Made by a program: the position numbers and the translations under genes. From NCBI GenBank assembly GCA_017561825.1, contig JAFZBK010000012.1, forward strand, positions 1 to 47,122: DNA of 47,122 nt, read 5' to 3'. Shown piece after piece: positions 15,835 to 22,381 of the stretch (its first letter is position 1; each line of letters opens with the position of its first letter). A model generated the notes under the pieces. It did no database searches and had not been told where the DNA came from. It was given only the letters and a program-made list of their open reading frames with translations. The DNA comes from Prevotella sp. Lineage in GTDB: Bacteria; Bacteroidota; Bacteroidia; Bacteroidales; Bacteroidaceae.

Positions 15835-17319
15835 ATGTGGAAGAGTGTTTTTCTGATCATAACAACAATGATGATGATGAATTGTAACGGACAAACAAGG
15901 GAGCCGGTGGTAAGACCTGCTACCCAGGCGGGGAGTTTCTATGAGCGTGACCCACGGATATTGAGCAAGGAGGTGGACAGTCTGCTTGCCCGTCATGCTT
16001 CAGACGGTACCTACGAAAACGTGGCGGCACTGATTGTGCCCCATGCAGGTTATTATTTCTCTGGCAATGTGGCCGCCTCGGCTTACATGACACTCGATCC
16101 TAAGAAGTCGTATAAACGAATCTTCCTGTTAGGACCCAGTCACCACGAATGGCTCAACGGTGCATCAGTAAACAGCGAGGTGGATGAGTATGCCACGCCA
16201 TTGGGTAAGGTGAAGGTTGATCGTGAGACAGCCCGTCAGTTGATAGAAGCAGACAGTGTCTTCTCCTACTTCGAAGAGGCTCACGACCGCGAGCATTGCT
16301 TAGAGGTACAGTTGCCTTTCCTGCAGAGATTTTTCACTGTTCACTCTTCACTATACCCTAAAGAAGTGCCACCCATTGTACCCATCATCATCTCCACCAA
16401 CGACTATACCAAACTGAAGAGGATGGCGGAGGTGCTGAAACCCTGGTTCAATGATGAAAACCTCTTTATTATCAGCAGCGACTTCTCCCATTATCCTTCT
16501 TATGCCGATGCTTGCAAGGTGGATGCCAAGACCGGTGAGGCGGTGGCCAGCGGTGACGTGAAGAAGTTCATTACTACCATCGAGGACAATGCCCGTAGCG
16601 GTATTCGCAACCTGGCCACGAGTGCCTGTGGGGGATTCCCCATCATCACCTTGATGCTCATGCTCGATAGTCAGTATCAGGTAAAGCACCTGCTGTATCA
16701 GAACTCAGGCGATATCGACAACCATGATCCGAACCGCGTGGTGGGCTATCATTCTTTTGCCGTGATACGAGGTGGGGAAAAGGAGTTTTCTTTAACCGAT
16801 GAGGAGAAGCGCGTCCTGAAAGAGATAGCCTACAAGAGCATCAAAGACTCTCTCGATGGCAAGAGAATTTCAATTTTCAATTCTCAATTTTCAATTCTTA
16901 ATCAGAAGTGTGGTGCTTTTGTCTCCCTTCATAAGCATGGTCATCTGCGTGGCTGCATCGGTCATTTCGGCGAGGATGTGCCGTTGCATGAGGTTGTAGC
17001 TGAAATGGCCCGTTCTGCTGCCTTCGGGGATCCCCGCTTCCAGCCCGTCACTCGTGACGAACTGGATAATCTCGATATTGAAATCTCCGTGCTCACCCCT
17101 ATGCGGCGCATACAAAGTCTCGATGAGTTCCAACTGCACAAGCATGGTATCTACATCCGCAAGGGCTATCGCAGTGGCACCTTCCTGCCTCAGGTGTCCG
17201 ACGAGGTAAACTGGACAAAGGAGGAATTCGTAGGACATTGCTCGCAGGATAAGGCAGGATTAGGTTGGGATGGCTGGCGCGACGCGGAGTTGTATGTATA
17301 TGAAGCAATCGTGTTTTAA
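15835..17319 (+). CDS. Exported fusion of MEMO (AmmeMemoRadiSam B) and AMMECR1 (A)
   Basis: A 494-residue fusion. Residues 1-20 form a signal peptide ending near a cysteine (MMNCNGQ), suggesting a lipoprotein, though the lipobox is poor. The MEMO domain (about 30-320) keeps the metal-site residues seen in the family: IVPHAGYYFSG, GPSHHEW, ISSDFSHY and the cysteine of SACGGFP. The AMMECR1 domain (about 358-494) keeps HLRGCIGHF. Together with the radical SAM gene downstream this is the AmmeMemoRadiSam trio, whose chemistry is unknown. The join (residues 346-355, SIFNSQFSIL) is encoded by a heptamer array, and another array (residues 167-173, FTVHSSL region) lies inside the MEMO part. ATG 15835 is chosen because it starts the signal peptide; a TTG at 15811 would prepend eight residues. 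Confidence 0.88.
   Translation: MWKSVFLIITTMMMMNCNGQTREPVVRPATQAGSFYERDPRILSKEVDSLLARHASDGTYENVAALIVPHAGYYFSGNVAASAYMTLDPKKSYKRIFLLGPSHHEWLNGASVNSEVDEYATPLGKVKVDRETARQLIEADSVFSYFEEAHDREHCLEVQLPFLQRFFTVHSSLYPKEVPPIVPIIISTNDYTKLKRMAEVLKPWFNDENLFIISSDFSHYPSYADACKVDAKTGEAVASGDVKKFITTIEDNARSGIRNLATSACGGFPIITLMLMLDSQYQVKHLLYQNSGDIDNHDPNRVVGYHSFAVIRGGEKEFSLTDEEKRVLKEIAYKSIKDSLDGKRISIFNSQFSILNQKCGAFVSLHKHGHLRGCIGHFGEDVPLHEVVAEMARSAAFGDPRFQPVTRDELDNLDIEISVLTPMRRIQSLDEFQLHKHGIYIRKGYRSGTFLPQVSDEVNWTKEEFVGHCSQDKAGLGWDGWRDAELYVYEAIVF
16333..16353 (+). repeat. Heptamer array inside the MEMO coding region
   Basis: Three units, TTCACTG, TTCACTC, TTCACTA, translated as part of a loop between the conserved EVQLPFLQ and IVPIIIS segments, where most MEMO proteins are shorter. 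21 nt keeps the frame. Confidence 0.65.
16870..16897 (+). repeat. Heptamer array forming the MEMO-AMMECR1 linker
   Basis: Four units, TCAATTT, TCAATTC, TCAATTT, TCAATTC, followed by a decayed TTAATCA. It is translated as the linker between the two domains. Positions 16886-16902 are the exact reverse complement of 17365-17381 in the intergenic region downstream. Confidence 0.72.
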
Positions 17320-17354
17320 TTAAGAATTAAGAGTTAAGAGTTAAGAATTAAGTC
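17320..17354 (+). repeat. Heptamer array (TTAAGAR type) between the fusion gene and the radical SAM gene
   Basis: Five units in perfect register: TTAAGAA, TTAAGAG, TTAAGAG, TTAAGAA, TTAAGTC. It begins one base after the stop codon of the fusion gene. A decayed extension (17362-17384) carries the next gene's start codon. Confidence 0.75.
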
Positions 17355-17372
17355 AACGAAGTTAATTAAGAA

Positions 17373-18245
17373 TTGAAAATTAACGAGTGTAGATATTATC
17401 AGCAATTGGAGGATGGAACGGTGGAATGCCAGCTCTGTCCGCACCACTGTCGTATGACTAATGGCAAGATGGGAAGATGTCGCAGTAGGCGGAACCATGA
17501 TGGTGTGCTTATCAGCGAGGTCTATGCAAAGCCCTGTGCCTTGGCTATTGACCCCATCGAGAAGAAGCCGCTCTATCATTTCCATCCTGGCACCACCTGT
17601 CTGTCGATTGCCTGCACGGGTTGTAACTTCCGTTGTCTGAACTGTCAGAACCATGATATCTCACAAGCATCACCTGAAGAGGTGGCACATGATGAATTGA
17701 CACCTGAGCAGGTGGTGAGTCTTTGTCTGAAGCATCATTGTCCCGGCATCGCCTACACCTATACCGAGCCACTCACCTATATAGAATATGTGATTGATAC
17801 AGCCCGTTTAGCACATGAGAAAGGATTGTGGAACATCCTTGTCACGGCAGGCTATGTGTGTCAGGAACCGCTATCTGACCTACTCCCCTATCTGGATGCT
17901 GCCAATATCGACCTGAAATCCTTCACCGATGATATCTACCAGCGCATCAGCGGAGGTCGTCTATCCGTAGTGCTCGACACCATCCTCGCCATGAAGAAAG
18001 CTGGGGTGTGGATAGAACTGACCAACCTCGTGATTCCCGGTATCAATGATGATATGGAGATGATCCGTAGGATATGTAGATGGATGGTGGATAACGGAAT
18101 GAAGGAAACACCCCTCCATTTCAGTCGTTTCTTCCCTCGTTACCGCATGCAGGACATTCCGCCTACACCTATCCAGACGTTACGTGCCGCCCATGAGATC
18201 GCCCTTGACGAAGGACTGCGGCATGTCTATTTGGGCAATGTCTGA
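17373..18245 (+). CDS. amrS: AmmeMemoRadiSam system radical SAM enzyme
   Basis: A 290-residue cytoplasmic enzyme. It has the N-terminal cysteine cluster CQLCPHHC (about 19-26), then the radical SAM [4Fe-4S] motif CNFRCLNC (CxxxCxxC, about 83-90), and the AIDPIEKKPLYHF and YTEPLTYIEYV segments seen in AmrS/pyruvate-formate-lyase-activase-like proteins. An in-frame TAA at 17367 and the lack of any ATG before the conserved region force a TTG start at 17373. That codon lies inside the heptamer-repeat-derived sequence. It is adjacent to the exported MEMO-AMMECR1 fusion (53-nt gap). The product of the trio is not known. The enzyme is cytoplasmic while its partner carries an export signal, which is unexplained. 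Confidence 0.92.
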   Translation: MKINECRYYQQLEDGTVECQLCPHHCRMTNGKMGRCRSRRNHDGVLISEVYAKPCALAIDPIEKKPLYHFHPGTTCLSIACTGCNFRCLNCQNHDISQASPEEVAHDELTPEQVVSLCLKHHCPGIAYTYTEPLTYIEYVIDTARLAHEKGLWNILVTAGYVCQEPLSDLLPYLDAANIDLKSFTDDIYQRISGGRLSVVLDTILAMKKAGVWIELTNLVIPGINDDMEMIRRICRWMVDNGMKETPLHFSRFFPRYRMQDIPPTPIQTLRAAHEIALDEGLRHVYLGNV

Positions 18246-18282
18246 AAGTATAAATAATGATAACTGTATAACTTTAATAAAT

Positions 18283-18363
18283 ATGAAGGAGTTTCATTAC
18301 TACACACCAACGGAAGTGGTGCTCCATGCCTCTGACATGGAAGTCATTTACAAAATAGAATGA
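18283..18363 (+). pseudogene. Possible remnant of an iron-containing alcohol dehydrogenase N-terminus
   Basis: A 26-codon frame begins MKEFHYYTPTEVVLHASD. The first 13 residues match the usual start of iron-containing (butanol-type) alcohol dehydrogenases, whose consensus is roughly F-x-Y-Y-x-P-T-x-V-V-F-G. After that the similarity ends and a stop follows, so this would be a truncated relic left by deletion. The match is short and from memory, so the call is tentative. The alternative is a chance mini-ORF. Confidence 0.4.
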
Positions 18364-18386
18364 TAACAAAATACCATGAAAGAAAA

Positions 18387-18409
18387 AGCCCCGTCCAAAA
18401 GACGGGGCT
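18387..18409 (-). terminator. Intrinsic terminator of fba
   Basis: A perfect 9-bp GC-rich stem (AGCCCCGTC / GACGGGGCT) with a 5-nt loop. Read on the minus strand it is followed by a T-run (TTTTTCTTTC), 29 nt after the fba stop. Confidence 0.9.
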
Positions 18410-18438
18410 AAATATGTACACTAAACTAAATCAATGAA

Positions 18439-19449
18439 TTAGTCGAGCTGAGCGAGCTTGTTATCAGAGCCAAGCACGTCGATAATCTTGTGCTTGTACA
18501 TCTTCTCCATCTCATCACGAGCAGGACCACAGAACTTACGCGGGTCGAACTCACCTGGTTTGTCGTGAAGCACCTTGCGAACAGCAGCGGTGAAGGCCAG
18601 ACGAGAGTCTGAGTCGATATTGATCTTGCAAACAGCGCTGCTAGAAGCCTTGCGAAGCTGCTCTTCAGGAATACCCACTGCATCGGGCAACTTGCCACCG
18701 AGAGAGTTGATCATGTCAACATACTCCTGGGGAACAGAAGAAGAACCGTGGAGCACGATGGGGAATCCAGGGAGCTGTACCATCACTGCATCGAGCACGT
18801 CGAATGCCAATGGAGGAGGAACGAGCTTACCAGTCTTCGGGTCGCGTGTGCACTGCTCGGGAGTGAACTTGTAAGCACCATGAGAAGTACCGATAGAGAT
18901 AGCCAGTGAGTCGCAGCCAGTACGAGTAGCGAAGTCAACCACTTCCTCAGGCTTGGTGTAATGAGACTCGGCAGCAACCACATCGTCCTCAACGCCGGCG
19001 AGAACACCGAGTTCAGCCTCAACTGTTACGTCGAACTGATGAGCATATTCCACAACCTTCTTGGTCAGAGCGATGTTCTCCTCATAAGGAAGTGAAGAAC
19101 CGTCGATCATCACAGAAGAGAATCCGTAGTCGATACAGCTCTTGCAAGTCTCGAAGCTGTCACCATGGTCAAGATGGAGGGCGATCTCAGGATGAGCGCA
19201 ACCCAGTTCCTTAGCATACTCTACAGCACCCTGTGCCATGTAGCGCAGCAAAGTAGCATTGGCATAGTTGCGAGCACCTTTTGACACCTGCAGGATAACC
19301 GGGCTCTTCAGATCTGAGCTGGCCTTGATGATAGCCTGCAGCTGCTCCATGTTGTTAAAGTTGAATGCGGGGATGGCATAACCACCGTTGATGGCTCGCT
19401 TGAACATCTCACGGGTGTTCACGAGTCCTAAACTTTTGTAATCTACCAT
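18439..19449 (-). CDS. fba: Class II fructose-1,6-bisphosphate aldolase
   Basis: A 336-residue zinc enzyme of glycolysis and gluconeogenesis that cleaves fructose-1,6-bisphosphate to glyceraldehyde-3-phosphate and dihydroxyacetone phosphate. LHLDHGDSFE (91-100) supplies the catalytic aspartate (Asp94) and a zinc histidine (His95). YGFSSVMIDGSSLPYEEN, EAELGVLAGVED and VLHGSSSVPQE are family signatures. Length and start (MVDYKSLGLVNTREMF) agree with Bacteroidetes homologues. It stands alone, with its own promoter (19518-19548) and terminator (18387-18409). Codon use looks highly biased, as expected for an abundant enzyme. The alternative tagatose-bisphosphate aldolase activity is unlikely without sugar-pathway neighbours. 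Confidence 0.96.
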   Translation of the reverse strand: MVDYKSLGLVNTREMFKRAINGGYAIPAFNFNNMEQLQAIIKASSDLKSPVILQVSKGARNYANATLLRYMAQGAVEYAKELGCAHPEIALHLDHGDSFETCKSCIDYGFSSVMIDGSSLPYEENIALTKKVVEYAHQFDVTVEAELGVLAGVEDDVVAAESHYTKPEEVVDFATRTGCDSLAISIGTSHGAYKFTPEQCTRDPKTGKLVPPPLAFDVLDAVMVQLPGFPIVLHGSSSVPQEYVDMINSLGGKLPDAVGIPEEQLRKASSSAVCKINIDSDSRLAFTAAVRKVLHDKPGEFDPRKFCGPARDEMEKMYKHKIIDVLGSDNKLAQLD

Positions 19450-19517
19450 ATTATAAGAATTTAGATAAAAATGATCTGTCCTTGTGCCTTTAACCGAAAA
19501 CGATCTCTAAGCACGTG

Positions 19518-19548
19518 CAAAATTAACACTTTCTTTTCTCACGGCAAA
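19518..19548 (-). promoter_or_regulatory. Promoter of fba
   Basis: Minus-strand TTTG (19548-19545), 19-bp spacer and TAATTTTG (19525-19518). The predicted start near 19511 gives an approximately 60-nt leader. The remainder of the 204-bp gap upstream of fba shows no further feature. Confidence 0.65.
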
Positions 19549-19653
19549 ACGTAGAAACATTTTTTAAGGTAGAATTACCTTGTTTTTCTCTTTTTGTCAT
19601 CCCATCACGACATTTCTTTGGTTTTTTGTAAGATGAACATGACAAAACGGTAC

Positions 19654-21375
19654 TCACTTCTCTATTGCATCAAGCCATCCGAGCAGACCCACTAAACAAC
19701 CGTTCCAGTTGATGGCAATCTCGTTGGAGGCATACGACTCAGTGACATCGGCATACGACTCATCCGGCTGATTAGAGGGATAGTCGATCTTGCTGGCCTT
19801 GTCCTGCTGACCCGGATTCGGTCCGCCAGCCAAAAAGCCCGGTATGGGGTCTTCGATGCCATCGGCAGCTGATAAGCGATGATGGGGATTCGTCGTCGGC
19901 TTACTACCAAAGCCGGTCACATAACAGTAACCCGTAGCGTTTCTTCCTAAGATATATTCCGCATTCTGCAAGGCACCTGTGAGATACTTTGCGTCACCTG
20001 TTTGCTGATAAGCATAGAGAAGGGCCATGCCACCTGCACAGAAACATTCTGCTAAACAGCCCCAACCGAAGTCGCGGGCATTATTCCCATTAGGTGTCTG
20101 GAACGAAGAAGTGGCCGTGGTGGCTATCACACTGTCACAGAAGACCAGCAGTTGCTGCTTGCTACGCTGAGCCAGTTCGTGCTCAGGTTCATGCGCCATC
20201 CAAGCAAAAGAACCTAATGTTGCCAGACTCCCCCATACCGGGATGGTGAAACGGTTAGGTGCATTCTGTTCTGCCATTTGGGCAAACGTCTCATCATGTG
20301 TCAGCAAATACAATTCGGTAGCCGCCCAGAAGCGTTCATCCTTCGCGGAGAAGTCACCGTAGGTACCTGTTGACACGACTGGCTTGAATGATCTGTTCAT
20401 CCGATCTTGGAAATAATGTGCATCGGGATGGTTCTCTGCCCAGTTGTAGGCAGCCAAAGCAGCACTTGTAGCATGTGCCGAGAAGTGCGGATAGTCCTTA
20501 TTGTCTTTGTAAATGCGTGCGGCCTGTGCCATTACAGCAGCGAAATCGTATGCGGCAGTTACACTCTTCTGAACCACATAGCGTTGTTGCTTACAAGCAG
20601 ACGGCATCACGAAGTCCTCGAACTTCGGTGTGGTCAGTTTATGATATACACCGCCATCGTATGGATCCTGCATGGTAAGCATCCACTTGAGGTTGTACAT
20701 AATCTCATCGAGTATGTCGGCTGTCTGGTTCCCACTCTCAGGGATATTCACCTCCAATGCATCGTAATAAGCTTTGTTCTGCTCATAGCTGTCAAGCATC
20801 ACAGCAATAGTAAACGCGGAATTCACGATGTATTTATTGTAGTCGCCTGCATCATACCACCCATAGGGAGATGAGATAATCGTTCCTTCAGGACGACCTG
20901 GAGAGACGGCAGATGAATGGATCATTACCTGGGTATCCAGATGACCGGCAGGACGCGCCCACTTTCCGGCATACTTCGCCTCGATGGGCATTCCCGTACG
21001 CTGGTAATAAAAGGCTTTGATGGCTCCCTTGGTAACATCACGCAACGCGTTCTCCTTCACCTCGAAGGGAATCTTTTCGCCGTTGCATTGTATCACGTAT
21101 TTACCAGGAGCAGAAAGACGAGAGATGTCAACCACGGTGCGCTGCTTACCCGACCAAGGGGATGTTGCTACACGAAGCAGTTTAGGACTAACCACCTTCT
21201 TTCCTGTCTTATAGTTACGAACAACCACATTGGAGGCTGCCACTTTCCCTTCAACCACAACGGTCTTTTGCTGCTGGGGATACATGGCTACTTGATTGAC
21301 TCTCACTTGTGCTTGAGACACAGCACAGATACCGACAAGGCATGCCGTTACAAATAAACGAATAGTTGTTTTCAT
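19654..21375 (-). CDS. Glycoside hydrolase family 9 endoglucanase
   Basis: A 573-residue secreted cellulase. It has a signal peptide (MKTTIRLFVTACLVGICAVSQAQ), an N-terminal Ig-like CelD_N domain (about 24-105), then the GH9 (alpha/alpha)6 barrel. Catalytic landmarks are GWYDAGDYNKY (nucleophile-activating aspartates), TNPHHRLS (substrate-binding histidine) and the acid glutamate in SYASNEIAINWNG near the C-terminus. GH9 enzymes cut beta-1,4-glucan, so the organism likely meets plant cellulose or glucan. ATG 21375 is chosen because it starts a clean signal peptide; the frame opens 36 nt earlier, but that part is derived from a repeat hairpin. It is 64 nt downstream of aqpZ on the same strand. 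No CBM, dockerin or PUL neighbours are seen. Confidence 0.94.
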   Translation of the reverse strand: MKTTIRLFVTACLVGICAVSQAQVRVNQVAMYPQQQKTVVVEGKVAASNVVVRNYKTGKKVVSPKLLRVATSPWSGKQRTVVDISRLSAPGKYVIQCNGEKIPFEVKENALRDVTKGAIKAFYYQRTGMPIEAKYAGKWARPAGHLDTQVMIHSSAVSPGRPEGTIISSPYGWYDAGDYNKYIVNSAFTIAVMLDSYEQNKAYYDALEVNIPESGNQTADILDEIMYNLKWMLTMQDPYDGGVYHKLTTPKFEDFVMPSACKQQRYVVQKSVTAAYDFAAVMAQAARIYKDNKDYPHFSAHATSAALAAYNWAENHPDAHYFQDRMNRSFKPVVSTGTYGDFSAKDERFWAATELYLLTHDETFAQMAEQNAPNRFTIPVWGSLATLGSFAWMAHEPEHELAQRSKQQLLVFCDSVIATTATSSFQTPNGNNARDFGWGCLAECFCAGGMALLYAYQQTGDAKYLTGALQNAEYILGRNATGYCYVTGFGSKPTTNPHHRLSAADGIEDPIPGFLAGGPNPGQQDKASKIDYPSNQPDESYADVTESYASNEIAINWNGCLVGLLGWLDAIEK

Positions 21376-21390
21376 TAGGGTATTTTGTTT

Positions 21391-21428
21391 AACTGAGAAC
21401 TGAGAATTCACACTCTCAGCTCTCAGTT
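21391..21428. repeat. Heptamer-derived inverted repeat between aqpZ and the GH9 gene
   Basis: AACTGAG, AACTGAG on one arm and CTCTCAG, CTCTCAG on the other fold into a stem of 15 pairs in 17 (arms 21391-21407 and 21412-21428, 4-nt loop). No T-run follows on either strand, so it is not a standard terminator. Confidence 0.65.
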
Positions 21429-21439
21429 TTCAACGATTA

Positions 21440-22123
21440 TTATTTCTTCTCTGGCTCAATGATTTTCCAGATAACAGCTGCTAAAGCGCCACCGATGAAC
21501 GGACCTACAATGAAGATCCATAGGTTTGCAAGGGCAGTACCACCTTCGAACAGAGCTGGACCGATGGAACGTGCGGGGTTCACAGAGGTGCCGGTATAGC
21601 GGATACAGCAGAGGTGAACGAGCACCAAAGCCAAACCGATGGCAAGACCAGCAAAGTTATTGGTAGCACCGTTTGTCTTAGCGGTAGCACCCAATACTAC
21701 GAGCACGAATACGCAAGTGAACACGATCTCAGCAATCAGACCGCCGATGGCAGGAATGGTATCAACACCGTTTGCCTGCAAATCATTGGCACCTGTTCCA
21801 ACCAGTCCGCTGGAAGATGTCAGCAAGTAGAGAATAGCCGAACCGATGATAGCACCAATCACCTGGAAGATGATATACATACCACAGTCCTTACTGCTCA
21901 TCCTGCCTGTCAGAAGACAACCCAAAGAGATGGCGGGATTAATGTGACAACCAGAGATACCACCGATGGTATAAGCCATGGCTACTACTGCCAGACCAAA
22001 AGCCAAAGCAGTACCTACTACTGTTTCAGGGTCGCCATTTGAACAACCCAAACTCACTGCTGCACCGCAGCCCATTAGTACAAGTACCATTGTACCAAAC
22101 ATTTCTGCTAAATACTTTTTCAT
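21440..22123 (-). CDS. aqpZ: Aquaporin of the MIP family
   Basis: A 227-residue six-helix channel. Both pore signatures are present: SGCHINPAIS in the first half (about 58-67) and TSVNPARSIGPALF in the second (about 181-194). The second NPA is followed by arginine, giving the Arg of the selectivity filter. The first-loop histidine/isoleucine context and the absence of the longer glycerol-facilitator loops favour a water channel (AqpZ type) over GlpF. It has its own promoter (22173-22204). The GH9 gene follows after 64 nt, but no functional link is evident. Confidence 0.9.
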   Translation of the reverse strand: MKKYLAEMFGTMVLVLMGCGAAVSLGCSNGDPETVVGTALAFGLAVVAMAYTIGGISGCHINPAISLGCLLTGRMSSKDCGMYIIFQVIGAIIGSAILYLLTSSSGLVGTGANDLQANGVDTIPAIGGLIAEIVFTCVFVLVVLGATAKTNGATNNFAGLAIGLALVLVHLCCIRYTGTSVNPARSIGPALFEGGTALANLWIFIVGPFIGGALAAVIWKIIEPEKK

Positions 22124-22172
22124 GACTGTTATAGTTTTGATGATTAAAAAGTAATTCCCAAATAAAACTCTG

Positions 22173-22204
22173 CAAATATATAGATTTCTTTTGATAATTG
22201 CAAC
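22173..22204 (-). promoter_or_regulatory. Promoter of aqpZ
   Basis: Minus-strand GTTG (22204-22201, one mismatch), 20-bp spacer and TATATTTG (22180-22173). The leader is about 43 nt. Confidence 0.55.
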
Positions 22205-22245
22205 TTTTTTGTCAAAAAAAGGGGGAAAACACGAGACTTAAGGGC

Positions 22246-22272
22246 AAAAAAAATGGAGTACCGCTGTACTCC
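22246..22272 (-). terminator. Intrinsic terminator downstream of the PEP/pyruvate-binding protein gene
   Basis: A 7-bp stem GGAGTAC/GTACTCC (22255-22261, 22266-22272) with a 4-nt loop. It is followed on the minus strand by a run of T (22252-22246), about 110 nt after the stop codon at 22382. Confidence 0.6.
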
Positions 22273-22298
22273 TAATTGTTAACCTTAAATCTAATACT

Positions 22299-22352
22299 AT
22301 GAAAAACACACTGCAAAAATATGAATTTATTCCATACGAAACAAATAATTAA
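22299..22352 (+). other. 17-codon mini-ORF in the aqpZ upstream region
   Basis: ATG to TAA encodes MKNTLQKYEFIPYETNN. It is preceded by TAACCTTAAATCTAATACT, which looks like a leader just upstream of a start. A short stem (AAGCA 22351-22355, TGCTT 22362-22366) followed by TTTCTTT overlaps the stop. No promoter box is seen. It could be a leader peptide, a relic of a lost gene start, or chance. Confidence 0.2.
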
Positions 22353-22381
22353 GCAAGAAAGTGCTTTTCTTTAACATTATT

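Noticed and set aside
17320-17354. CRISPR-like repeat array
   Set aside because: The units are 7 nt, with no spacers between them and no cas genes nearby.
21391-21428. Intrinsic terminator of aqpZ
   Set aside because: The stem is strong but no T-run follows it on either strand.
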